64,000 nt of DNA from Anaeromicrobium sediminis (GTDB taxonomy: Bacteria; Bacillota; Clostridia; Peptostreptococcales; Thermotaleaceae). Positions 52,063-59,503 of this stretch are shown here, in pieces; position 1 is the stretch's first letter; every line of letters starts with the position of its first letter. The notes beneath the pieces are model-generated. The model was not told the DNA's origin. It saw only the letters and a program-made list of their open reading frames with translations, and made no database searches. Position numbers and translations under genes: made by a program. The DNA lies in NCBI RefSeq assembly GCF_002270055.1, contig NZ_NIBG01000022.1, positions 1-64,000 on the forward strand, read 5' to 3'.

Positions 52063-53037
52063 ATGTATCCGTTAAAGTTTAAACCATATTATGTAGAAAA
52101 GGTTTGGGGTGGAGAGAAATTATCTTCATTTAAGATAGATGTACCAAAGGGAAATATAGGAGAAAGCTGGGAGTTATCCTATCATAAGGATCATATAAGT
52201 GAAATATGTAATGGTATATTTAAAGGAAAAAAACTAGATGAAATAATAGATTTAAAGAAAGAAAAACTATTGGGAACGGAAGTGAAAAGTCATAGGTTTC
52301 CCTTACTTATAAAGTTTTTAGATGCTCAACAGAAATTATCAGTTCAAGTCCATCCAGGAGATGACTATGCCCTAAAGAATGAGGATGACCTGGGTAAAAC
52401 AGAAGTGTGGGTAATATTAGATGCAAAGGAAGATGCTAGGTTAGTATTAGGAACAGAAGAGGTAAATAGAGAAGAATTTAAAAGATCTATAGAAGAGGGG
52501 GATTTAGAAAAGTATCTTAAATATATACCTGTTAAAAAGGGTGAGATATACTTTATTAAAAGTGGATTAATCCATACAATGGAAGGAGTCTTAGTGGCAG
52601 AGATTCAACAAAATAGTAATGTTACCTATAGGGTATATGATTATAATAGGGGAAGGGAATTACATGTGGATAAAGCCCTAGATGTAATAGACTTTAACCT
52701 TGTGGGAAAAAATGCAAAGGGCCTTACCTTGAAAGAAGAAGGCTATGAAAAGACCTATTACTGTTATGATAAAAACTTTGTCCTTAAAAAATATGATGTA
52801 AAAGGGGTTTGTAAAGAAGAAAGTGACTTGGAAAGATTCTTCATATTTATGTGTATAGATGGGGACGGTAAAATAATATATACTGATGGAGAAGAAACAA
52901 TAAAAACTGGAGAAACCTTATTAATACCAGCTTCCCTAGGGAAATATTCTTTAGAAGGTAGCATGAGTCTTTTAAAGACTTATGTTCCAAACCTAGAAAA
53001 GTTTGAAAAGGATATACTAAATAGGATTAAATATTAA
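52063..53037 (+). CDS. manA: Mannose-6-phosphate isomerase, class I (short form)
   Basis: This 324-aa zinc enzyme converts mannose-6-phosphate to fructose-6-phosphate for glycolysis. It starts PLKFKPYYVEKVWGGEKL; zinc ligands lie in SVQVHPGDDYAL (near 98-105) and TEVWVILDAK (Glu near 117), with a later His in SGLIHTMEG. The length fits Firmicute ManA/YvyI. It is the last gene of the PTS operon and the best clue to its substrate. GAAGGGGGC precedes the ATG. Confidence 0.93.
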   Translation: MYPLKFKPYYVEKVWGGEKLSSFKIDVPKGNIGESWELSYHKDHISEICNGIFKGKKLDEIIDLKKEKLLGTEVKSHRFPLLIKFLDAQQKLSVQVHPGDDYALKNEDDLGKTEVWVILDAKEDARLVLGTEEVNREEFKRSIEEGDLEKYLKYIPVKKGEIYFIKSGLIHTMEGVLVAEIQQNSNVTYRVYDYNRGRELHVDKALDVIDFNLVGKNAKGLTLKEEGYEKTYYCYDKNFVLKKYDVKGVCKEESDLERFFIFMCIDGDGKIIYTDGEETIKTGETLLIPASLGKYSLEGSMSLLKTYVPNLEKFEKDILNRIKY

Positions 53038-53067
53038 AAAACTATAGGAAAATATCCTATAGTTTTT
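53036..53067. terminator. Bidirectional terminator between manA and the ABC-F gene
   Basis: AAAACTATAGGA with TCCTATAGTTTT perfect stem flanked by A and T tracts; it serves both convergent genes. Confidence 0.85.
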
Positions 53068-53071
53068 ATAA

Positions 53072-54622
53072 TTAAACGATTTTAGTTGTCCAATCTTCTA
53101 TGTTCCATACATCTTCTACTATATCCATGTAGAATTCTGGCTCATGGGAAACTAGTAAAACAGTTCCCTTAAAGGCTTGAATAGCTCTTTTCAATTCTTC
53201 CTTAGCATCTACATCTAAGTGGTTAGTAGGCTCATCAAGTACAAGGAAGTTAATGTCCCTAAGCATTATTTTACAAAGTCTTACTTTAGCAGCTTCACCA
53301 CCACTTAATACCTTCATTTGACTAGTAATATGATCATTTGTAAGACCGCATTTAGCTAAGGCTTGTCTTACTTCAAAGTTTGACATACTAGGATAAGTAT
53401 TCCAAATCTCATCTATAGCAGTATTTGAATTATCCCTTGAAGATTCTTGTTCGAAATATCCAATCTCTAAATAATCTCCTAATTCAACTTTACCGTCAAA
53501 GGGTTTTATTTTTCCTATTAAAGTCTTAAGTAGTGTAGACTTTCCAAGACCATTAACTCCTTTTAATGCGATCTTTTTACCACGTATTAATTGAACGTTT
53601 AAAGGACTTGTTAAGGCTTCATCATATCCTAAAACTAGATCGTTAGCTTCAAATACAATCTTTGAAGGAACTCTAGCCTCATTAAATCTAAATTCAGGCT
53701 TTACTTTATCTCTAGGTCTTTCTATTTTAACCATCTTATCTAATTTTTTCTGCCTACTTTTAGCCATGTTTGTAGTAGCTACTCTAGCTTTATTTTTAGC
53801 TATGAAAGTTTCTAAGTGTTTGATTTCCTTTTGTTGTTTTACAAAGGCTTGTTCTACTTGTCTTTTCTTTAAATTGTACATATTTTGGAAGTCGTCATAG
53901 TTCCCCTTATACCTGGTAATACTTCCATTTTCCATATGATATATAACTGTGGATACGGAATTTACAAAGGCAATATCATGGGATACTAAAATGAAACTGT
54001 TCTCATAATTTTGTAAATAATTCTTTAACCATTCAATATGATCCTCATCTAAATAGTTAGTAGGCTCATCTAGGATTAATATGGTAGGACTTTCTAATAA
54101 TAATTTAGTAAGTAAAACTTTAGTCCTTTGTCCACCACTTAGTTGAGATACATCCTTATCAAGACCAATATCTCTAAGTCCTAATCCATTTGCAACCTCA
54201 TCTATTTTAGAATCTATGGCATAAAATCCACTTAATTCTAAAGTATCCTGGATAGTAGAAGTTTCTTCCATAAGCTTTGCCATTTCTTCATCAGTAGCAC
54301 TACCCATTTTGTCATACATTTCAAGCATGTCCTTTTCTAATTGGAACATACCGTCAAAGGCAGTTCTTAATACGTCTCTTATGGACTTTCCCTTTTCAAG
54401 TACTGTGTGCTGATCTAAATATCCAACACTTACTTTGTTAGCCCAACGAATAGTTCCCTCGTCTGGCATTAATTTTTTTGTAATTATATTTAAGAAAGTA
54501 GATTTCCCTTCTCCATTTGCACCTACTAAGGTAATGTGTTCTCCCTTTTTTAATCTAAAGGTTACATCTTCTAGTATGACTCTTGAACCAAATCCGTGAT
54601 TTACATTTTCTACTAATAACAT
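53072..54622 (-). CDS. ABC-F family ATPase (ribosome-associated)
   Basis: This 516-aa protein has two ABC domains and no membrane segment: Walker A GANGEGKST and GVNGLGKST, signatures LSGGQRTKV and LSGGEAAKV, Walker B LILDEPTNYLDEDH and FLVLDEPTNHLD. The inter-domain linker (about 230-310, Lys-rich with NKARVATTNMAKSRQKKLDKM) is the ABCF tail that enters the ribosome. Members regulate translation or protect ribosomes from antibiotics; this one looks like the housekeeping YkpA/YbiT-like group, but the subgroup is uncertain. A perfect hairpin sits upstream at 54685-54721. Confidence 0.9.
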   Translation of the reverse strand: MLLVENVNHGFGSRVILEDVTFRLKKGEHITLVGANGEGKSTFLNIITKKLMPDEGTIRWANKVSVGYLDQHTVLEKGKSIRDVLRTAFDGMFQLEKDMLEMYDKMGSATDEEMAKLMEETSTIQDTLELSGFYAIDSKIDEVANGLGLRDIGLDKDVSQLSGGQRTKVLLTKLLLESPTILILDEPTNYLDEDHIEWLKNYLQNYENSFILVSHDIAFVNSVSTVIYHMENGSITRYKGNYDDFQNMYNLKKRQVEQAFVKQQKEIKHLETFIAKNKARVATTNMAKSRQKKLDKMVKIERPRDKVKPEFRFNEARVPSKIVFEANDLVLGYDEALTSPLNVQLIRGKKIALKGVNGLGKSTLLKTLIGKIKPFDGKVELGDYLEIGYFEQESSRDNSNTAIDEIWNTYPSMSNFEVRQALAKCGLTNDHITSQMKVLSGGEAAKVRLCKIMLRDINFLVLDEPTNHLDVDAKEELKRAIQAFKGTVLLVSHEPEFYMDIVEDVWNIEDWTTKIV

Positions 54623-54684
54623 TTAAACACCTCATTAAATATAGTCCATATAATTTTATAAAAAATCTTGCATAATTTCAAATG

Positions 54685-54721
54685 GAAAATAGAGAAACTT
54701 TTAAAAGTTTCTCTATTTTTG
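54685..54721 (-). promoter_or_regulatory. Leader hairpin upstream of the ABC-F gene
   Basis: AAATAGAGAAACTTTT and AAAAGTTTCTCTATTT form a perfect palindrome 63 bases before the ABC-F start codon. On the minus strand a promoter-like TTTACA-17-CATATA lies just before it (about 54756-54728), so the hairpin would be at the 5' end of the mRNA: either a stability hairpin or an attenuator. The rest of the 335-base gap (54623-54957) shows no gene. Confidence 0.45.
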
Positions 54722-54957
54722 TAAATATATGCAATTGACTAAAAGCTTTGTAAATCCTTGTTTTTAATGTCACATATTAACATATTTATTTTCTGTAATA
54801 TGTCTAACTTCTATATTATTATCTAATAGGGCTGATTCAAAGGTGAAAGTACAACCTAGTATAAAGAACTTAAAAAATAAAGTTTATATTTTTGTAACCA
54901 TAGACAATCTTATTAAATAGGATATAGTATGAGATAATTGTAGGGGATGGGTGATAT

Positions 54958-55254
54958 ATGATTGGTGATATCAAAATAAAGGTGGAGGCCTACAAGGGTG
55001 TGATCGGAGAATACAGAGAAGAAAGGGAGAAACTAATAAAGACACTCTCAGAAAAAAAGAAAGAATATTATGTACTAGAGATTAGAAAGAGGATAGAAGA
55101 AGCTATAAGTGGTAGTGATAGATTAGAGAAAGTATCTGAGGAGTATAAGCATATTAGAGATGAAGTATCTAAAATAGAAAATCATATTGATGAACTTGGA
55201 AAGGTTATTAAATCTATTGAAAAGGAATTAAACGGTATACAAAAATTTATTTAA
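54958..55254 (+). CDS. Hypothetical coiled-coil protein, 98 aa
   Basis: This 98-aa, almost entirely helical protein is rich in Glu, Lys and Ile, with heptad-like spacing across residues 10-95 (EEREKLIKTLSEKKKEY, VSKIENHIDELGKVIKSIEKEL). No signal peptide or membrane segment. I recognise no family. GGGGATGGGTG precedes the ATG. It is divergent from the ABC-F gene; a remnant of a permease lies after it on the opposite strand. Confidence 0.65.
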   Translation: MIGDIKIKVEAYKGVIGEYREEREKLIKTLSEKKKEYYVLEIRKRIEEAISGSDRLEKVSEEYKHIRDEVSKIENHIDELGKVIKSIEKELNGIQKFI

Positions 55255-55274
55255 AGGGGAGAAAAAGCTACCCT

Positions 55275-55557
55275 TTATTTTTTTTTTCGTTGAAAAATCA
55301 AATAACATAGGAAATAAAATATTATTAAGCTTAATCCAGCAATTAGTCCAGAACCTTGTCCTGGAACTAAAGGCATACTTACTATAATTACTATTAAAGC
55401 TATTATGGCTATCCATGAAGTATAAGGATACCAAGGGAGTTGACAGTTACCGGTAGGTGGACAACCCTTTAACTTTCTGAATTTATTATGAGTTAAAACT
55501 ATTACTAAATAAGTAAATAGTAATGAAAAACCTCCAGAGCTAAGTGAAGAATAATTT
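55275..55557 (-). pseudogene. Amino acid permease remnant (C-terminal fragment)
   Basis: Reading the minus strand gives an open stretch of about 93 codons with no usable start, ending in TAA at 55277-55275. It encodes two membrane helices and a loop: FSLLFTYLVIVLTHNKFRKL, a segment with CPPTGNCQLPWYPYTSWIAI, then a helix ending LILFYFLCYLIFQRKKK. This is the C-terminus of an APC-superfamily amino acid permease. A stop codon directly precedes the homologous region and nothing upstream encodes the missing 10 helices, so it is a deletion remnant. 55558-55790 holds no gene. Confidence 0.75.
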
Positions 55558-55790
55558 TAGTTTAAATATACATTAGTATTCACATAAAGGTGGTTTTGTA
55601 TTCTAATAAAAAAGATAGAAGTAAGTATCTGTCAATATAGAGAGAATATATGCAATATGTGAACAAATGTGTTTCGTTGCTATAAAATTTAGAATTTATG
55701 AAGGAAATATAAAAAAAAAGTCGAATATTATTTAGTGTGATTTTTTTCGATTAACTTTTAAATTTTCTTGATGAAGAGGGGAAAGAAAAT

Positions 55791-56432
55791 ATGGAGAACT
55801 TAAATATAGAACAATTAATATTACATATACAGGAATTTATAAACAGTATCCCAGAGGTTATATCATCTAAGGTTGTATTAGATGATGAAAAGGAGCATAT
55901 TGTTGAATTACATATATTGGCTACTAATAAAAGAAATGCCAAGCAAATATCTAGGGATATACAATCCACATTAATGGCTAAATTTAACATCAAAATAGAT
56001 CACAAGAAAATAAGTATAGCCCAAATAGACACTAAGGAAGATGAAGAATTAAATTCTAGATTAGAAGTTGGGTCTATAGCCTACTCTGTAGAAGGAAATT
56101 TAGTAGAAATAAAAGTTGTCCTTAAAAAGGGTGAAGAGGAAAGTTTGAGCGTAGCAAGTGGTACTAATGCTACTAGAAATGTATATAGGTTAGTGGCACA
56201 AGCCACATTAAATTGCGTCCATGAATTTTTAGGTGTGGACAATGTGTTTATAGTTGAGGATATAGAAAAGTCAATTTTAGCTAAAAAAGAAATTATAAAT
56301 GTGGCAATTACATTTATATCTGATAGGGGAGAGGACTTACTAGTAGGTTCTTCTATGGTGAGAAAAAATGAGTATGAGGCAGTAATAAAAGCCACATTAG
56401 ATGCCATAAATAGAAAAGTAGGAAAGTTTTAA
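55791..56432 (+). CDS. Conserved hypothetical protein, 213 aa
   Basis: This is a soluble 213-aa protein with two halves. Residues 1-85 (IEQLILHIQEFINSIPEVISSKVVLDD...LHILATNKRNAKQISRDIQSTLMAKFNIKIDHKKISIAQI) resemble a domain I recall from Actinobacteria and Firmicutes of unknown function; residues 95-210 form a second alpha/beta domain (ATRNVYRLVAQATLNCVHEFLG...EAVIKATLDAINRKVGKF). No catalytic motif is visible. GAGGGGAAAG precedes the ATG. It lies directly upstream of the structured leader and HD-GYP gene and may be co-transcribed. Confidence 0.7.
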   Translation: MENLNIEQLILHIQEFINSIPEVISSKVVLDDEKEHIVELHILATNKRNAKQISRDIQSTLMAKFNIKIDHKKISIAQIDTKEDEELNSRLEVGSIAYSVEGNLVEIKVVLKKGEEESLSVASGTNATRNVYRLVAQATLNCVHEFLGVDNVFIVEDIEKSILAKKEIINVAITFISDRGEDLLVGSSMVRKNEYEAVIKATLDAINRKVGKF

Positions 56433-56443
56433 ATTATGCTTAT

Positions 56444-56658
56444 ATTTTAGGTCGGCATATTTAGATGAAATACTTATACATATGAATAGCGAAGCGAATA
56501 TAGGCCTGTGAAGTTAGCGTAGCCGCAGAGTATCTGTGCAAAGGGGGCCATATCCGTGAAAAACAGAGTATTAGTGTTATTAATGTCTTTATTATCATTA
56601 GTATTAGCTGGTGGAGCAAGCTTCAGCTGGAGATAATTTAATTTTACCGACCTAAAAT
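56444..56658 (+). ncRNA. Structured leader with 12-bp enclosing inverted repeat ahead of the HD-GYP gene
   Basis: ATTTTAGGTCGG (56444-56455) and CCGACCTAAAAT (56647-56658) are perfect inverted repeats around about 190 bases. Inside, CGAATATAGGCC (56495-56506) can pair with GGCCATATCCG (56546-56556) around a junction that includes CGCAGA-GTA-TCTGTG (56524-56538). The inner stem reaches the ribosome binding site (GGGGG) and GTG start of a 26-codon ORF at 56556. It matches no riboswitch class that I can recall, including c-di-GMP-I. It could be a novel leader RNA or a small inverted-repeat element. Confidence 0.45.
56556..56636 (+). CDS. 26-aa hydrophobic peptide upstream of the HD-GYP gene
   Basis: GTG start with AAAGGGGG nine bases upstream. 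The 26 codons give a basic N-terminus (MKNR), a hydrophobic core (VLVLLMSLLSLVLAGG) and the tail ASFSWR. It looks like a signal-peptide-like precursor or a leader peptide; there is no cysteine for an AgrD-type thiolactone. Codons are typical of the genome (TTA, AGA). It ends 40 bases before the HD-GYP gene and lies within the inverted-repeat structure. Coding is probable; function unknown. Confidence 0.5.
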   Translation: MKNRVLVLLMSLLSLVLAGGASFSWR

Positions 56659-56676
56659 TATATAAAGGAGATAAAA

Positions 56677-57945
56677 ATGAAGGAGTTACCAACAAGGCTA
56701 AAATTATATGTGATTTTCATAAGCGTCTTAGGACTTGTATCATTATACTTTAGTGTCAATTCAATTACTGTTGATATATTGCCTAAAGTTATTTTTTTTA
56801 TTGCTTTAGGTATAATAGCAGAATCTCTAGCAATAAAGGTTAATGGAACAATCGCGATTTCGGTGGGATTTGGAATTGGGTTAGCGTCTATGTTAATATT
56901 TCAATCTAATATAGTGGTGATAATCGGATTTTTATCTATGCTTTTATTTATAGAAAAAGATAAGGGGAAAATATATTGTATTTTAAATACTCCGCTGTAT
57001 AAGAGGATATTTAATGGATCAGCATATTCTATATCATTACTTGTTGCTACTTGGATATACATATATATAAATAGTTTTGTATCTAATGTCAGGATTGCTG
57101 ATTTTAATATAATAGGAATAATAATGGCTGTAACAGGCTATTTGATTATAAATGTATCAATTTTTACGTGTTTAATGTCTATACTAGAGAATAAACCTCC
57201 TACTATATTTGCTAAGGAGAGTTTGTGGGTTGTATTTAATCTTATAGCAATATCTCCATTAGGGATTTTTATAGCTGTTGTCTATAATTCTTACGGCATG
57301 TTTGGAGTAATATTATTCTTCGGTCCATTATTGTTGGCAAGACATTCATTTCAACTTTATATAAACATGAAACACATGTATATGGAAACTATTAAGTCCT
57401 TATCTAATGCCATGGAGGCAAAGGACGAGTATACTAATGGCCATTCCTACAGGGTTGCAGATTATGCCACTAGTATAGCTAAATGTATGGGTCTTAATAG
57501 TAGCAAAGTGGAAAAAATAAGAATAGCAGCCATATTGCACGACATAGGTAAAATTGGAATACCAGATAATATACTAAATAAATGTGGAAAATTAGATTAT
57601 GAAGAATATATAGAGATACAAAAACATCCATTTATAGGGTGCAAAATCCTATCAGAAGTAGATAGTTTAGCCGAGGTGGCAAGGATAGTTAAACATCACC
57701 ATGAAAGATATGATGGAAAGGGTTATCCTGATGGTATTGGAGGAGATGAGATTCCCATAGAATCTTATATATTAGCTGTGGCAGATGCCTTTGATGCTAT
57801 GACATCAGATAGACCATATAGAAAAGCAATGGACAAATTAAAAGCATTAAGTATTGTAGAAGAAGAATCGGGAACACAGTTCCATCCAAAAGTGGTAGAA
57901 GCTTTTGTAAAATATTCAAATAACTTTAAGGTGGAAAATGTATGA
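56677..57945 (+). CDS. Membrane HD-GYP domain c-di-GMP phosphodiesterase
   Basis: This 422-aa protein has an N-terminal membrane domain of about seven hydrophobic helices (residues 8-225), then a cytoplasmic HD-GYP domain (about 235-415). Key residues: HSYRVADYA, the HD pair in ILHDIGKIGIPDNIL, HHERYDGKGYPDGIGGDEIP (HHExxDGxGYP), and VADAFDAMTSDRPYRKA. The motif set is complete, so c-di-GMP hydrolysis is expected. Its membrane domain is a possible sensor. Translationally coupled to the DUF5317 gene (4-base overlap). AAAGGAG precedes the ATG. Confidence 0.93.
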   Translation: MKELPTRLKLYVIFISVLGLVSLYFSVNSITVDILPKVIFFIALGIIAESLAIKVNGTIAISVGFGIGLASMLIFQSNIVVIIGFLSMLLFIEKDKGKIYCILNTPLYKRIFNGSAYSISLLVATWIYIYINSFVSNVRIADFNIIGIIMAVTGYLIINVSIFTCLMSILENKPPTIFAKESLWVVFNLIAISPLGIFIAVVYNSYGMFGVILFFGPLLLARHSFQLYINMKHMYMETIKSLSNAMEAKDEYTNGHSYRVADYATSIAKCMGLNSSKVEKIRIAAILHDIGKIGIPDNILNKCGKLDYEEYIEIQKHPFIGCKILSEVDSLAEVARIVKHHHERYDGKGYPDGIGGDEIPIESYILAVADAFDAMTSDRPYRKAMDKLKALSIVEEESGTQFHPKVVEAFVKYSNNFKVENV

Positions 57946-58505
57946 TAGTAGAAGCAGTACTAGTTCCCTTAGCAATAGGGAAAATACGAGGGGGCAAGTT
58001 TAAAAACTTAGAAAAGGTTTATATTGAAAAGTGGTATTTATTAGTTTTAAGTGCTCTTATAGAAACTATAGCATCTTTTATACGAATGAGACAAATAGAA
58101 CCTTTGTGGCAATTTTTAGATAAAAATATAATACTTATAGATATAATAATATATTCCCTCATAATAATGACCATTTATGCTAATAGAAACAAAAGGGGAT
58201 TTAAATTAATATTAATAGGAGTAATATTAAATGGATTAGTAATATTTGCAAACAATGGGAAAATGCCTGTGGATGTGAGCTCTATAAAGGAAATGATTTC
58301 CCGGGAAAGTCTTAACTTATTAAATGATGGAAAAGATTTAGTCCATACTGCAACAGGACCTAATACTAAATTAGAATTTTTAGCAGATATTTTACATTTA
58401 AAAAAGCCTTATCCATTTCCTAAAATATTGAGTCTAGGAGATATATTTATGATAGGGGGGACATTTTTATTTATACAGGATAAAATGATTATAGAAAGTG
58501 ACTAA
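57942..58505 (+). CDS. DUF5317-family membrane protein
   Basis: This 187-aa protein has about four transmembrane segments (VEAVLVPLAIGKI; YLLVLSALIETIASFI; IILIDIIIYSLIIMTIYA; FKLILIGVILNGLVIFANNG) and a C-terminal part with NGKMPVD, TATGPNTKLEFLADILHL and PFPKILSLGDIFMIGGTFLFIQ, typical of DUF5317. Role unknown. The ATG overlaps the HD-GYP stop by four bases; the coupling suggests a shared complex or pathway. Confidence 0.85.
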   Translation: MIVEAVLVPLAIGKIRGGKFKNLEKVYIEKWYLLVLSALIETIASFIRMRQIEPLWQFLDKNIILIDIIIYSLIIMTIYANRNKRGFKLILIGVILNGLVIFANNGKMPVDVSSIKEMISRESLNLLNDGKDLVHTATGPNTKLEFLADILHLKKPYPFPKILSLGDIFMIGGTFLFIQDKMIIESD

Positions 58506-58520
58506 TTTAGTCACTTTTTT
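58497..58520 (+). terminator. Terminator of the HD-GYP/DUF5317 operon
   Basis: AGTGACTA-ATT-TAGTCACT with six T; the stem includes the DUF5317 stop codon. Confidence 0.85.
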
Positions 58521-58900
58521 ACTTAGTAGGAGATTATAGGAAAAAATATAAAGGACTAAATGACGAAAAGTACAAATTTAGGCAAAAATATATAAAATAG
58601 GACTTATTTCTGTGGATATAATAATAGAAATGTGGTAAAATAATAAAGTCTTTAGGGTAGACAAATCTAGAACAAAATATATAGCAAGTATATGACTGGG
58701 ATGCTAAGCAATAGGCATCCTCTTTTTTTTTGCAAGAAAAACAAGAATTACAAAATGCTATAAGTAAATTTTAAATATAGACAATGGGGCCAAAAGGGCC
58801 TCTTTTTTTACGAAAAAAGAAAGGATTCAGGACAAATGAACTATCCGTGATGCACCCTAGAAATTGGAAAGTTATTATGATAATATAAAGATGCCAAAAT
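58521..58900 (+). other. Intergenic region with two extra terminator-like hairpins (possible small RNAs)
   Basis: No supported ORF. A TATAAT at about 58617 is followed by a terminator at 58699-58731 (GGATGC with GCATCC, then nine T), which could give a small RNA of about 105 bases. A second hairpin (GGCC-AAAAG-GGCC plus seven T, 58786-58809) follows. The yjdF riboswitch begins at about 58901. Confidence 0.4.
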
Positions 58901-58980
58901 AAAAACACAGTTCTGGTTGGTAGTCCAGACCTACACTCACGTGTAGCAGTAACCTTCCCCCTTTGGGTCGTCCGTTTTTG
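58901..58980 (+). promoter_or_regulatory. yjdF riboswitch (azaaromatic-responsive RNA)
   Basis: It lies directly upstream of a yjdF gene. Outer pairing AAAAAC (58901) with GTTTTT (58974) closes the structure. Hairpins TCTGG-N8-CCAGA and CTACAC-TCAC-GTGTAG follow, then the conserved AACCTTCCCCCTTTGGG segment. This matches my memory of the yjdF motif, which binds planar azaaromatic compounds. CCCCTTTG at 58958-58965 is the exact complement of CAAAGGGG (58995-59002), the yjdF ribosome binding site, so control is probably at translation. Confidence 0.8.
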
Positions 58981-59010
58981 GTAAGTAAATATTTCAAAGG
59001 GGATGACATT

Positions 59011-59436
59011 ATGAATATGGTAAAATCAAGGTTTAATGTGTTATTTGAAAATGGCTTTTGGGTTGGGTATTTAGAGGTCTTTTACAATGAACGATATCAA
59101 GTATCCAGGCATGTATTTGGGCCAGAGCCTACAGAACCGGAAGTCTTTGAATTTATTCTTAACAATCATTATTCTAGGATGAGGCTATCTAAAGGCTTGA
59201 AAGAAAAATCAAAGAAAGACCCAGGAAAGATAAATCCCAAGAGACGACAAAGGGAAGTGTCAAAAGAACGGAAGAAAAAAAGTCCATGTACAAAGGCACA
59301 GGAAGCCCTGAAAATCCATATGGAAGAAGTCAAAAAAGTTAGTAAGAAAAAGAAAAGAGAAAAAAGAGAAAAAGAAAAAGAAGAAAAATATTTAAAAAAA
59401 CAATTAAAGAAAAAAGAGAAGAAAAAAGGACATTAG
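59011..59436 (+). CDS. yjdF: YjdF family protein (DUF2992)
   Basis: This 141-aa cytosolic protein starts MNMVKSRFNVLFENGFWVGYLEVFYNERYQVSRHVFGPEPTEPEVFEFI, the conserved YjdF core, followed by an extremely Lys/Glu/Arg-rich tail (about 75-141) that is probably helical and nucleic-acid or membrane binding. Function is unknown; expression is governed by the upstream azaaromatic riboswitch, suggesting a role in toxin or metabolite stress. ATG at 59011 has AAAGGGG eight bases upstream; an upstream TTG frame runs into the riboswitch and is rejected. Confidence 0.9.
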   Translation: MNMVKSRFNVLFENGFWVGYLEVFYNERYQVSRHVFGPEPTEPEVFEFILNNHYSRMRLSKGLKEKSKKDPGKINPKRRQREVSKERKKKSPCTKAQEALKIHMEEVKKVSKKKKREKREKEKEEKYLKKQLKKKEKKKGH

Positions 59437-59465
59437 GGAAGGCATATGCCTTCCCTAATGTTTTG
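59430..59465. terminator. Bidirectional terminator between yjdF and adhE
   Basis: ACATTAGGGAAGGCAT with ATGCCTTCCCTAATGT perfect palindrome, beginning at the last yjdF codons and followed by TTTT; it separates convergent genes. Confidence 0.85.
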
Positions 59466-59503
59466 GGGTAAATTTCTTATTTGATTATAATCATTAACTG
59501 TCC

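Noticed and set aside
56480-56558. c-di-GMP-I riboswitch upstream of the HD-GYP gene
   Set aside because: The conserved CACGCACAGGGCAAACC and GGGACGCAAAGCC blocks are absent in order; only short similarities (GCAAAG, GGCC) were seen.
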